A stretch of 64,000 nt of DNA from assembly GCA_947095585.1 (NCBI GenBank), contig OX352763.1, forward strand, positions 18,525,462-18,589,461. Direction: 5' to 3'. A program made the translations under genes and the position numbers. Shown here one piece after another: positions 46,096 to 56,343 of the stretch. Under the pieces are notes generated by a model. The model was given only the letters and a program-made list of their open reading frames with translations. It made no database searches and had not been told where the DNA came from. This stretch comes from Nephrocerus scutellatus (taxonomy: Eukaryota; Arthropoda; Insecta; Diptera; Pipunculidae). The stretch's first letter is position 1; the number at the start of each line of letters is the position of its first letter.

Positions 46096-46960
46096 GCATT
46101 ATCAGCAGTTCTCATTAATGGGAGTGAGATACACACAAATATATACCGCTCTTTAGATTATGGTTCCCTATACATCACATCCCCAAATAAAATGGCTCCG
46201 CACAATAGTTGGCACAGAGAAAACAACCTCCTTTTGAATGTTACCCCTCTGTGGGTTTCAGCCAACTCCCGTGGTAACAATGCACCCTGGCAGTGCTATA
46301 TCGCACACCACTGTTTGAAATTTGATCTATTTTGTATGACTGGGCTACTGAATTCAGAGATAGTTTTCGGCTAGCATTTCTAAGTACCAGCAGCACAGTA
46401 TTTTGCTATCTAAACTTTTTATACCCAGTATCTACACCGAGGGAGAGGTATTCAAATTTTCCCCTAATATTCAAAACTTATTGCAAAAATAGTGTCATAC
46501 AAAAATCGGAATATGACATATACTATAACTGTCATGCACGATATCATCTCCTTAGGGTGAGATTTCTATTAACAAAAGAACGAAGTCCACAATTATCGCC
46601 ATTAAGGCAATAAATGAATGGAAAATTAATGATTGAGGATTCCACAAACGTTGAAAGAGAAGAATTTTTTAATTCAGTCGAACGAGATGTGAAAATTTAC
46701 CTGGCGTTGGAAAAACTGGTCCAAGACTGATGTACGGCGAAAGGAACATTTTTTATAAATCTATCAAGATACTGGATTGCGGAGATAGTATTGACATCAT
46801 GGTAGATCGGTTTATGTGCATAGAAAAAATTAACCGTTTTTACTCAGATATCTATTAATTCAGTGACTATCCGGTACTCATCTACACGTAAGTACGTAAT
46901 TGTACTTGGCAACTTATAAGGGAAGACAGCAATTAATTTCTTAAACCCTTGTATAGCTCG
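46096..46960 (+). repeat. Duplicated block (partner at 54.23-55.21 kb) containing an internally deleted LINE B
   Basis: From atcagcagttctcattaatg onward, 46096-46960 aligns with 54237-55210, at roughly 85% identity by eye with small indels. Shared landmarks include ataaaatggctccgcac, agttggcacagagaaaacaa and atacaaaaatcggaatacg/tgac. Near 46634-46800 it contains EDSTNVEREE, then directly LALEKLVQD, the LINE B endonuclease start joined to the C-terminal part of the reverse transcriptase. The partner block has the same deletion junction (54836-55045), so the deletion came before the duplication. Confidence 0.8.
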
Positions 46961-47585
46961 ACAAGAAGGTGAGGTTAGGTATATTAAGGACGGTTAGTGC
47001 TACTGTACACAGCGACTGGCATATTCCCTAAACCATAACTGTCTACTGACAATTTTACCAATCTGACAAAAGCACTAGAGTTTTGTATGGAAATGGTAGT
47101 CTCGTGCACTAGTATAAAGTTTGTTTCTTAGCTATGAAATTTCAGTACACAGTAGAGTCTTGTAGCAAATTCCTTTTAAACTGTCAGAAAAGTTTCGACA
47201 AAAACCAATTGTTGCTATCTCGAATTAGCAATGTTGCCTTAAACTATGCTAAGCATTGGTGTAACCTAACTGTGTGTTTCTTAGTAACATTGCCGTCAAT
47301 CACAATTTTTTTTGTAAAAGTATGCACCACTTTGGTGGTAACATTATTGGAAAATTTTACAAAGTGAAGAAAGCATTTATGTGTTCGAGAATAGGCAACC
47401 AGATTTTCAAGCAATGTTAGGAGTGGAGTTCGTTATGCAAATTTTCTTAAAATATTTGTTGGGCAATCAATAAAGCTCGAGATGTATTCTGCAAATTACA
47501 CACACACCACAAAGCCTTCTTCATATTTGGAGCACAGACATTCCCAACACTTTCGATCCTCTCAGAAAGTTAAGGTATGATCCGG
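46961..47585. other. No gene seen
   Basis: AT-rich, with one 77-codon ORF (47134-47367) that has no recognised motif. Confidence 0.35.
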
Positions 47586-47589
47586 TATT

Positions 47590-48480
47590 TCGAAGTTTGG
47601 ACTACTTGGTACATATTTTTTTAATGATCAAACTGTACCTAGATATATTGCAGAATTTTGTTGTTGATAATCTTTCCCTCCGTATCGTAACATCAGGTTA
47701 CTTTCAGCAAATTGGAGACGATGGTATTTCTTTAACATTTATAAAATTGATAATTTCAGAGATCCTTGGCCCCCTTTCACATATCCTAAATTATTGCATT
47801 ACATCTACATCGTATCAAAGAACCTGGAAACTTGCTAAAATAATTCCAGTAGCTAAACATTCAACTGCTTCTAATCCTGGCGACTTCCGGCCAATAAGGA
47901 TTATATCGTCCGATTCAAAAATCTTTGAAAACTAATTTCAAAACAGATTACATCCATTATTGGTGTCCACTGCAATCTGGCTTTTGGCCTCAGTGTAGTT
48001 GTAAAACAGCAATGGTAAAAGTGTTGAATGACATTGGGATCTCATTTGATAGTTATTATATTACTATTATTTGCTTGTTAGATTTCTATAAGGCCTTTGA
48101 CAACACTGTTAAGCCTTTAAAAGACGATCTCTCAAATAGGTATCATGTTGGACATTATTACTCTTCGTACAGCTTCGTACAGGTTCTGAAAAACTGCAAC
48201 TTTCACCTTTATGCTGATGACGTTCAAATTTACATTTATAGGACAATACGCCTTGTTTTTCGTTTCAATTAAGATTTGATAGCCATTATCAGAAGGTCTT
48301 CTTGTTTTTGTTTAAAATAGAATCCTATGAAGTCGCCGAATATTGCAAGCTCACATGTAAATTACGATGATGCCAACTTTCCTCCTATTTACCAGGCCGA
48401 CTCTTGGCTAAGTATTTCTAACTTTGTTACCAGCCTGGGGATAAATATATAAATGTTAATCTTTCCGGTTCAAACCATAT
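47590..48480 (+). mobile_element. Jockey-type LINE reverse transcriptase fragment, internally deleted
   Basis: The frame reads IGDDGISLTFIKLIISEILG, YQRTWKLAKIIPVAK (47815-47860), NPGDFRPIRIISSDSKIFE (47875-47930), then LQSGFWPQCSCKTAMVKVL (47965-48030), CLLDFYKAFD (the palm D motif, 48073-48105), and after a deletion HLYADDVQIYIY (48205-48240; the YADD catalytic box). The TW-AKI-PV-K, FRPI-I, SGF and YADD order is classic Jockey clade. The sequence between DFYKAFD and YADD is shortened, and the tail ends near 48480. Relatively few lesions. Confidence 0.85.
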
Positions 48481-48720
48481 TAACTTCATCGCATATATTG
48501 TAAATATATTGCGCAAGTTGTGACTAATCATTAAGAACTAGACGCATGCTGATGAAATCGCTTATTGTACCTAATATTCTTTTGAAGATCTAATTTAAAG
48601 CTAGCTTGACTTTCACTTAGAACATAAGCTCTGTTGGTGGCGTCTAATGACAAAGAGGGTAATCTGATCACCAATCTCAAGGGCATCTTACTCGTAGATC
48701 GATGGGAAGAGCACTTGATT
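48481..48720. other. No gene seen
   Basis: Short AT-rich spacer between the Jockey and LINE B fragments. Confidence 0.4.
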
Positions 48721-48724
48721 AGCA

Positions 48725-50285
48725 AAATTGCCAGCTAACTGAGGAATTGGAGGGCCCACCAATGACCGAAGACCACACTATGCTGCCACCATCAAGAATG
48801 GACGAAGTTAGCAGAGCGATACATCGGCTCAAAAATAATAAGGTCGCGGGATCAGTCGGTAACACAGCGGAGCTGATTTAATCAGGAGGGCCGCACACCA
48901 AGAAATTCATATATTAATAGTTCTTTCGGAAGGAAGAAGCGATGCCAGAAGACTGTCGAAGAGGCATACTGTGCCCCATACATAAGAAAAGAGATATCAC
49001 AACATGCAGCAGTTATCTTGGGATAACGTTGTTGAGTACCGCGTATAAGATTTTCTCCACTATCCATCTATCTATACGCTTTATACGCTAAAGCCATCAT
49101 TGGTCCATACCAGTGGGGCTTTTAGCCAGAAAAATCTACAACTGATCAGATTTACACCCTTAGGCAGGTGATGGAAAAATGTCTAGAGTTTCAAAACTCA
49201 GTACACCATCTTTACTAGACTTTAAGACACCTATGATAGCATAGCCAGAGTAGAACTTAATCAAGACATGAGAGAATTTGGCATATCAAATAAACTGACA
49301 CGACTTTGTAGGTTGACCATGACCAATGTTATAAGCCAAGTGAAAATATCCGTATCAATATCAAGCACATTTAACATCTATGTATAACGGGCTCCGACAA
49401 GTGGATAAACTGGCCTGGGTCCTCTTCAACCTGGCGTTGGAGAATAAGATCCGAGATTCTTACGTAGCGGCGAAAGGAGCAATCCTCTATTTAGATACCG
49501 GCTTTCGCAGACGATATTGACATCGTTGGTAGAAAACGAAGAGCTGTACAAGAAGCTTTCATCCAGATCGAGCGCACGGCATGAAATCTGGGGCTGCACA
49601 TAAATAAAAGCAAAACAAAGTACATGGTGGCCACGTCTGCGAGTAGAAGATCCAACATTGGTCCAAGAATTAAAATCGTTGAGCGCGAATTTCAATTTTG
49701 AATTTGTAGCAGCCGATAACAGCAATACAAAATACGCGCACGGTTGCTTAAAGCCAACAAAGCCTACTATAGTCTGTCAAGACTCTTCAAATCCAGAAAC
49801 TTAACCATAAAATGCAAGCTGCTGATATATAAGTCATACCAGTACTTACATATGGATCCGATACTTGGGTGCATAGCAAGAAGCATCTGACCTCTTAGCC
49901 GCGTTCGAGGGAAAAGTCTTACGGAGAATTGTTGGCCCCGTATGTGAGGAAGGACGATTCCGGAGACTCTATAATGATGAGATCTACGAACGTTACCCCG
50001 ATGTCGACATCGTGAAGAAAATTAAGCTCGGTAGGCTCCGGTGGGCAGGACACCTAGCTCGCATGAGCGAAGAGGATCCTGCTCTGAAAGTCATTTGCGG
50101 TAGGATTTATGGAACACGACCGCGAGGCCGGCCAAGCCTACGTTAAAAGGATGGTGTAGACCAGGACGCCCAGAGTTTAGGGATGCCAAACTGGATGACA
50201 TCGGCTCGAAATCGGTACTGGTGGAGAGACTTTTTGAGGGAGACAAGGACCGGACCCCGGTTGTATAGCCAAATATGATGATGAC
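48725..50285 (+). mobile_element. LINE B: non-LTR reverse transcriptase, longest copy of the family
   Basis: In order: LTEELEGPPMTEDHTMLPP (48735-48790), DEVSRAIHRLKNNKVAG (48800-48850), PEDCRRGILCPIHKKRDITTCSSYLGITLLSTAYKI (48940-49050), TTDQIYTLRQVMEKCLEFQ (49137-49195), MREFGISNKLTRLCRLTMTN (49265-49325), ADDID in the 49505-49525 frame, LGLHINKSKTKYMVATSAS (49590-49640), IVEREF (49675-49695), then KAYYSLSRLFKSRNLT, VLTYGSDTWVHSKKH (49845-49885), RLRWAGHLARMSEEDPALKV (50030-50090) and RPRGRPSLR (50115-50145). The single D-D-I-D palm and the RLRWAGHLARM tail are RTE/related-clade features; the exact clade is not assigned. It is inactive through frameshifts. Confidence 0.88.
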
Positions 50286-50299
50286 AGGACGCAGTAACG

Positions 50300-50445
50300 A
50301 TGCCACTTCTTTTTAAAATATTTATTTCCGAACTACTGAAGGGGATGAGTCCCTCGCTTATGCTGACTATGTAATGCTATACGTACACGGCTCGAGAGTC
50401 GAGGAAATGCAAAGAAATTTGAAAACCATTCGATGAATTCGGTGA
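50300..50445 (+). mobile_element. Short Jockey-type reverse transcriptase fragment
   Basis: Reads PLLFKIFISELLKGDESLAYADYVMLYVHGSRVEEMQRNL, i.e. P-LF-IFISEL followed by the YADD box (here YADY), over about 140 bp. It immediately follows the LINE B end. The continuation to 50560 gives no clear motif. Confidence 0.65.
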
Positions 50446-50818
50446 AATTCGATCATACTGCGCTATTCAAACTGCGATGTTATACTGTTTCGCACCTCTC
50501 TACGACGTTTTGGACTGTGTGCTGCCATTTGTCTTTACGTGCCTTGAAATAGCGGGCTACTAGCCTAATCTAAATCTACCGTTTCCCAAGATGGAGAACC
50601 AATAATGTGTTTTTGCCAGCATCCTATTATAGTTTGTGACTCTCCGGTGAGAACTTTCGACACTTTGTTGATGCATTCGCCTAACCTCATACATATCAGT
50701 CGGCCAATTAAAAAACTGTTTCTTTTTTCACAAACGAGAATTTTTTTCACAAAAAATGTTACGTAAAATTTTTAAATTTTTAAATATAGAATCCTCTGGT
50801 AATCTTATTGAGGAATAC

Positions 50819-51623
50819 TTAATAACGGCGACGACGACGTCGGCTACGAGACCGAGACATCCGCCTTCTACTTAGAGTTCTTCGCCGACGGCTTCTACGA
50901 CGGCGGGATGCCTCTTCAGGCGCATTCAAATTCTCTACAGGTTCAGGAGCGCCCTGTGGAAGAGAAGAAAAAAAGACAAAAATTAATAACTAGCATTATA
51001 AGTCTAAAACAAAAATTGGAAAATTTCAAAAGGAACATAAGGAATTTCAGTTATTATATAAATCGAGAACTAGAACTACTGCTGGATATTCGCATTCTAC
51101 TGGTACATCTACTTCTAGGCTTCTTCTCACAAAATTCGTGTAAAAATTGGTTACTGGTCTGTTGCAAAAAGTTTTTACACGAAAGTTTTGGAGATGAAGA
51201 ATCCAATTTTATATGTATCACATGATAAAGATACGTCTCGCGACACGCGTCACACGCAGGATCTAATAAATGCTGCTCACACAATTTCAGCTCTCTAGCT
51301 CGTGTAGAATTTGCTTCAAAAGTATATCAAAAAAGTCGAAAAAAAGAGATAAAAGTTTTGAAAAAAACTGAAATTTACCTGCACCACCTGCTGTGCACTT
51401 GGTGAGGGTTTCTGTTGAACTTGCTTCTTACTCGATGTGCTCTGTTAGCAAAAAAAAAAAAACAAAGAAAACAAAGGAGAAAAAAATTATTTTAGAAAAT
51501 TTTATAATTATTTCAAAATTTCAGGGTACTAACACGACTCTTGTGGGTCCGTTTTATGATGCCTTCGTCGTCTGTGGAGTATAGTACACTACTTTCATCG
51601 TCATAGAGATTTTGTTCGCTCAT
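50819..51623 (-). CDS. Arginine-rich protamine-like protein, three exons
   Basis: Exons (minus): 51623-51534, 51441-51379, 50953-50819; both introns are GT-AG and phase 0 (donors GTTAGT and GTAAAT; acceptors TTTTTGCTAACAG and CTTCTCTTCCACAG). They join into 95 codons. The N-terminus is acidic (MSEQNLYDDESSVLYSTDDE), the middle is rich in Ser, Gln and Pro (STSSKKQVQQKPSPSAQQVV), and the C-terminal 29 residues hold about 20 arginines (RRRRSRRRRTLSRRR and RSRSRRRRRRY). Such Arg/Ser tails occur in protamines and other sperm nuclear basic proteins, which package DNA in spermatids; SR-type splicing factors are an alternative, but no RRM is present. No member of a known family is recognised. The start is the only ATG in that exon. 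No canonical AATAAA close by (AATAAG after the stop). Confidence 0.72.
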
Positions 51624-51899
51624 TTTTTATAAAAGTTAACAATAAATTTTTATTTTAAAAAAATTAAAAACTGAAATGAAAACATGAAATTTTCCCTTAT
51701 TTATGTACTTTTTCATCTATGAATCAGATTACTGTAATTATTGGAAGTTTGCTTGTGACAAGTGGAACATTGCCCAGTGAATAATGCGGGAGGAAAAACA
51801 CTTCGATTGCTTCATTTGTTGAGGTGGTGTAATATGCACTTTTCTCAAACGTTCTAGGTGTTCAGACTTTTATACGTTTGGTTGAGCATGTTAATCCTG
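51624..51899. other. Upstream region of the protamine-like gene
   Basis: AT-rich, with no clear TATA box at the right distance from the ATG (a TATAAAA abuts the ATG by a few bases). TTTCATTTCAGTTTT on the minus strand near 51675 could be an initiator (TCAGTTT). Confidence 0.35.
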
Positions 51900-52725
51900 G
51901 TTGAGCCTGGCCTGCGTCATCGTCATCCTGGCGTTAGAGAAAGTGATCCTAGACTCTGACGTAACGGCGAGAGGAACATATAAGTCCATTCAGATACTGG
52001 CTTACGCAGACGATATTGATATCGTTGGTAGAAACCCAAGAGCAGGAAGCATCCATCCAGCTCGAGCGCACGGCACGAAATCTGGGGCTGCACATAAATG
52101 TGGTGTGGCCGCGTCTGCGAGTAGAAGAACAAACATTAGTCCCGCAATTAAAATAGTGGAACGCGAATTTGAAGTAGTGCGATCGGGTCAACTGTAGCAG
52201 CCGATGACAGCATAGAACCAGAAATACGTTCACGGTTGCTTAAAGTCAACAAAGCCTACTATAGGCTGTCAAGACTCTTCAAATCCAAGAACTTAGCCAT
52301 AACATCAAGCTGCTGTTATATAAGACAATGGTCATACCAGTACTTAAATATGGATCCGAGACTTGGGTGCTTAGCAAAAAGTATTCTGACCTCTTAGCCG
52401 CCATCGAGAGAAAAGTCGTACGGAGAATTGTTTGCCCCGTATGTGAGGAAGGACGATTCCGTATACTCTATAATGATGAGATCTACGAGCGTTACCGCGG
52501 TAGGTAGGTAGGCTCTGGTGGGCAGTACACCTAGCTCGCATGAGCAAAGAGGAAAAGTCTTTGCGAATAGCAAGGCGGGCCAAACCTACGCTGGATGGAT
52601 GGCGTAGACCAGGACGCCCAGAGTTTAGGGATGCAAAACTGGATGACATCGGCTCAAAATCGGGTACCGGTGGAGCAACTTTTTGCGGAAGGACATGACC
52701 GAAGATGATCTGTTATCTGTAATGG
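51900..52725 (+). mobile_element. LINE B fragment, C-terminal half
   Basis: Reads ALEKVILDSDVTARGTYKSIQILAYADDIDIVGRNPRA (51935-52045) in one clean frame, then an LGLHINVVWPR-like segment (52080-52110), IVEREFEVV (52150-52180), KAYYRLSRLFKSKNL (52250-52290), VLKYGSETWVLSKKYS (52340-52385), KVVRRIVCPVCEEGRFR and YNDEIYERY (52410-52495), and finally RPGRPEFRDAKLDDIGS (52610-52650). It is about 80-90% like the 49.4-50.28 kb copy by eye, with an extra short deletion around 52500. Its 3' end lies close to the Kazal C poly(A) region. Confidence 0.85.
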
Positions 52726-52804
52726 AAACAACAAAAAACGGAAACGAAAAATGGCCGGATCTTGCTGTTTATGTTATTTACATCGGCTTAAATAATATTT
52801 ATTA

Positions 52805-52810
52805 TTTATT
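52805..52810 (-). terminator. Poly(A) signal of Kazal-like gene C
   Basis: AATAAA on the minus strand about 45 bp past the gene C stop codon. Gene D has an equivalent signal (56284-56289) at a similar distance within a shared 3' flank. Confidence 0.6.
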
Positions 52811-52854
52811 TCATATAATTAATGCATTCATTATTTTACGGTATCAAAAATAGC

Positions 52855-53578
52855 TTAAAGTTGGTAGGGTATGCACAATCTGTCGACGTTAAGCTCAGCA
52901 GGGCACGCTGCAAGAGTAGTTGGAACATAGTCTAAACAGAAAGGGATTGGAAGGGAAATTATATGGAAAAACAATGAAACACGATCAGCTACTGCTAATC
53001 TGTTCCCCTTACTCTGATTTTGTTCGCAATTGTAGCTCTCCAATGCGCATCGATTAGAGAATCTACGGCAATTATTGGTGAAATCTGATCGGCCGCAAAC
53101 TGGAATCTGGTCCTGCTGACATTGTTGCTGATCGCAATTTGTCGTCGGTGACGGTATTTTAATAGACGAGCATGGCCCCCAAGAGCCTGGTAGTATGTTG
53201 CTGCACATAATAGCGCTTGTAGGATATAATCCTTTGCATAATAACGACAGAGAGACAGACAAATAAAAGGGAGATTAGTCATTGGTTCTGAAACTTTTAC
53301 CTACGAAAAAAGTTAACTTGCCTGCGAGGAAACGGCAATTGAATTGCACCCGTTCACAATCATTATTGAAATTTCTGCATGCACCAAATGATTGAGCACA
53401 AATTGGTCCAACGTTCTGATCGTACTGACAAGGTAGACTCGAGCACCACCATGTTGCGTTAATTCCAGGACCCAGTTTGATAAGAACTGTGTGCGAAAAT
53501 GTTGTTCAAAAATGGTATCTTTTATATTAAGTCCTTAATTAAATATCACCTACGGATAACTAAAAGGAGTATCTTCAT
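52855..53578 (-). CDS. Kazal-like gene C: secreted cysteine-rich protein, two Kazal-like units
   Basis: Exons (minus): 53578-53554, 53486-53322, 53231-53013, 52931-52855; all phase 1; 486 nt, 161 residues. The signal peptide is MKILLLVILLIKLGPGINA. Unit 1: WWCSSLPCQY, VGPICAQSFGACRNF, NDC, QFNC. Unit 2: IPVCGRSDFTNNCRRF, NRC, YNC, preceded by CDQQQCQQ. The last exon gives AACPAELNVDRLC. Sixteen cysteines in the mature chain. The donor of exon 2 is CAG|GCAAGT, a GC-AG intron that would need no other change; gene D has the same one. The PVCGR-C-F-NRC-YNC pattern is Kazal-like. Close paralogue of D (identical exon 3 length of 219 nt). Confidence 0.87.
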
Positions 53579-53642
53579 TTTGAAATTTGGAATTTTATTT
53601 CTATTTTTTTTACTTTTAGACATTTGAGGACATTTGATGGCA

Positions 53643-53650
53643 TTTATATA
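53643..53650 (-). promoter_or_regulatory. TATA box of Kazal-like gene C
   Basis: Minus-strand TATATAAA, about 65-72 bp upstream of the ATG, in a block shared with gene D (ATTTTGGTATATAAATGC). A GATAAG motif (53686-53691) lies 36 bp further upstream, at the same spacing as in gene D. Confidence 0.65.
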
Positions 53651-53685
53651 CCAAAATTGTTCTAAAGATATCAACATCGTAAATC

Positions 53686-53691
53686 CTTATC
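53686..53691 (-). promoter_or_regulatory. GATAAG site upstream of gene C
   Basis: GATAAG (plus cttatc) within aaatccttatcgc, conserved in position with gene D and present twice near gene E. In insects this is the core binding site of GATA factors active in fat body, gut and blood cells. The tissue in which these genes act is not shown by the sequence. Confidence 0.5.
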
Positions 53692-53699
53692 GCTGAGAC

Positions 53700-54236
53700 T
53701 CTCCTAATTAAGCGGAGTGCGGAGATAAAAATTCATAAAGCCAAACAAATTTGTGTGCTTGTTGCTGCAGAACACGCTAATTTGTTATAAAAAATGCGCA
53801 AGATTTTTTTTAATTGAGGGATTATGTCTACTATCTAGAATCTAGAATCTAGAGAAGATAATATTCAACTTAGCAGTGCAACGTAAGTTTAAATTCTTAT
53901 TAAATGCAAATTCGTTTTTTATTGAAGAATTCATCCGCTTGTACAGTAATACATTTCTCAAGTACAAAGTATATGAATGCCAAACTGAATAAAATTGGCT
54001 GTTTTTAACTTCCCCCAGCACTCTTCCACCAGTCTTGACGTGATGTGGAATGCACCCAGGACGTAGCTGGGCTGTCTGTCATGATAGCTTTTTCCTGCCT
54101 CATGCAGTTCCTTTCCAGATTAAAGTGAGCATATCTTTCGATGTGCTCTGGCATGTACTTCTGCCTGGAAGATGATCGAGTACTGCCCGATTGTCTCAGA
54201 GTACTTGGTGGCCCATGGAAACCTCTTGCAAATGTA
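53700..54236. other. C upstream flank; ORF of unknown identity at 54250-54005 (minus)
   Basis: 53700-53900 still resembles the gene D upstream region (agagtctc..., catctaga motifs; atctaga repeated three times at 53835-53857). The minus ORF 54250-54005 (starting MRTADTFARGFHGPPSTLRQ and ending SRQDWWKSAGGS) looks protein-like, with GPPS and WW-K motifs, but I recognise no family. Its right end coincides with the start of the duplicated block, so it is probably a truncated relic. Confidence 0.35.
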
Positions 54237-55212
54237 TCAGCAGTTCTCATTAATGGGAGCGAGACACAAACAAATATCTACCGCTCTTTAGATTACGGTT
54301 CCCGATAAATCACATCACCAAATAAAATGGCTCCGCACCATAGTTGGCACAGAGAAAACAACCTCCTTTCGAATGTTACTCTCTGTGGGTTTCAACGAAC
54401 TCCCGTAGTAACGATACACCCTCGCAGCATATCCACTACAGCGCATACCACTAGGATAGTATCGAGACTATCGAATGCTGTTTTGAATTTTGGTTTATTT
54501 TGTATGACTAGGCGGAGATAGCTGTCGACTATCATTTCTAACTAACAGCAGGATAGGAATTTCCTAAATAATCTTGCAAGTTTATACACAGCATCTACAC
54601 CGATCAAATCCAATGGGGGAGAGGTATTCAAATGTTACCCAAATATTCAAAACATTTTGCAAAAATGGTATCATACAAAAATCGGAATACGACATATATT
54701 ACAACCGTCATGCAAGACATGATACCCTGCTCTGGGTGGGATTTCTTGTAAACAAAAGAATGAAACACCATTATCATCCTTAAGGCAATAAATGAACCGC
54801 AAATTAATAAATATAAGCGTTCATGCATCTACTGAGGATTCCCCAGACAATGAAAGAGAAGATTTATTAACCAGTCGAACGGGAACTTCTTGCCTGTCCT
54901 CTGTATGATGTTAAAATTATTCTGGCGTTGGAGAAAGTGACCTGAGACTGTGATGTACGGCGAGAAGAACAATTCATAAGTCCATCAAGGTACGGGCTTA
55001 CGCAAAAGATATTCACATAATTGGTAGATCGGTTTATATGCATAGAAAAAATTAACAGAGTATTTTACTCAGATATCTATTCAGTTACATTCCGTTTATC
55101 ATCTACACTAAGTTCTTAATTGTACTTGGCAATGTATAAGGCAATCAATTTGTAAGGACCATACTATGAGCGTTATAACAAGGTTAGTTTAGGTAGAATA
55201 AGGACGGTTAGT
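54237..55212 (+). repeat. Duplicated block (partner at 46.10-46.96 kb) with internally deleted LINE B
   Basis: See the 46.1-kb block for the alignment. Here the LINE B piece reads EDSPDNEREDLL then CPLYDVKI, joined to LALEKVT*DCDVR and INSPSRYGLTQKIF; the endonuclease start (54836-54910) is fused to the palm region (54925-55045), with everything between them lost. The two blocks each lie about 1 kb upstream of a Kazal-like gene (B and C). Confidence 0.8.
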
Positions 55213-55257
55213 GCCATTTAACTGTACTAACTATTAACAAATTTACCAATCTCAAAT

Positions 55258-56155
55258 CTCAAATTTATCCTCAAATACCTTCTCATAAAACCCACCTTAA
55301 TATTCACTTAAGACCCCCTCAAAACATTTGTCAAGACCCCAATTTAGAACACCTAAAAACACCCTGAAGACTCAACTCACGACCTTCTCAAAATCCCATC
55401 AAAATCCCCTCAAGACCACCCCAAGTTAATCTAAAGGTCTTCCTAAGACTCCCTCAAGAATACACTCACGACCCTCTCAAAATCCTTCAAGAATACCTAA
55501 GGACCTCCTCAAGGCCCCACTAAAAATTCTCACAAAATCATGTCAGGACCACCCTGAAGACTACCTAAAGACTAAAGATCACCTCAATACCCCGTTAAAA
55601 CCACGTTACTACCTCCATCAATACTCCCACAAGACCCCCTCAAACCCCTTAAAGCTTCCCTTAAGATCCCCTCAAAACTGTCTTAAGACCACCTAAAACC
55701 CCTTAAGGTTCCGCGCACGACCCTCTTAAGACCTCCTCAACAACTCCTTAACACTCCCTCAATACCCTCTGAAGATCCCCTCAGAACTCCATCAAGACCT
55801 CTCTCAATACCCCCTCAAGACTCCCTGAAGAGTACATTACGACCCCCTTCAGGACCCCACCCAAGGCCCCCTCAAACTCTCCTCAAACCCCCACAAAACC
55901 CCTCTAAATACCATCTAAAGACTCCCTCAAACTGCCCTCAAGCCCTCAATACCACTCTCAAGACCACAAAACTACCCCAAAAACTAATCAACATCCCACT
56001 CAAAACCCCCTCAAGACCCCCTCAAGACACCCTCTAGAACCCCCTGATGGCCTCATCATGACTCACCTCAAGACCCACCTTAAGACCACCAAAAGACCCC
56101 CAGAAAAGTACTAACTCAAAAACGCGTGCGAGACTTACTCCCATATTTGGAATGA
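55258..56155 (+). repeat. Long C-rich, G-poor degenerate minisatellite
   Basis: About 850 bp built from irregular 14-20 bp units close to accccctcaagaccccctcaa. G is almost confined to the 'aagac' motif. Related C-rich bodies lie at 13.73-13.86 kb and, reversed, at 34.87-35.03 kb, in each case next to the tacccggcgttgccc repeat. The right end (56150-56260) has gacagacagacacaggcaag and then gccgggtcttgccgg, a decayed version of that start. So this looks like one element whose internal repeat has expanded. No coding potential. Confidence 0.75.
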
Positions 56156-56283
56156 AAAAGGCGTGACAGAATAACATATACACCGACGGAAAGACAGAAA
56201 GACAGACACAGGCAAGTTAATATAAAAGCATTTAAAATAGCCGGGTCTTGCCGGATACGCTCATTTGTATAACGTAGAGCACA

Positions 56284-56293
56284 TTTATTTATT
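56284..56293 (-). terminator. Poly(A) signals of Kazal-like gene D
   Basis: Two overlapping minus-strand AATAAA signals about 50-60 bp past the gene D stop codon, in a flank shared with gene C. Confidence 0.6.
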
Positions 56294-56343
56294 TCATGTA
56301 ATTAAGACGTTCATAAATTTACAGCATCGAAAATTGCTTAAAG

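Noticed and set aside
48725..50285. A functional reverse transcriptase
   Set aside because: Repeated frameshifts and stop codons interrupt the frame throughout; no intact catalytic ORF remains.
51054..51284. Minus ORF MCEQHLLDPACDACRETY as an extra exon of the protamine-like gene
   Set aside because: The flanking acceptors put it out of phase with exon 2 (phase 0), and no good donor restores the frame to exon 3.
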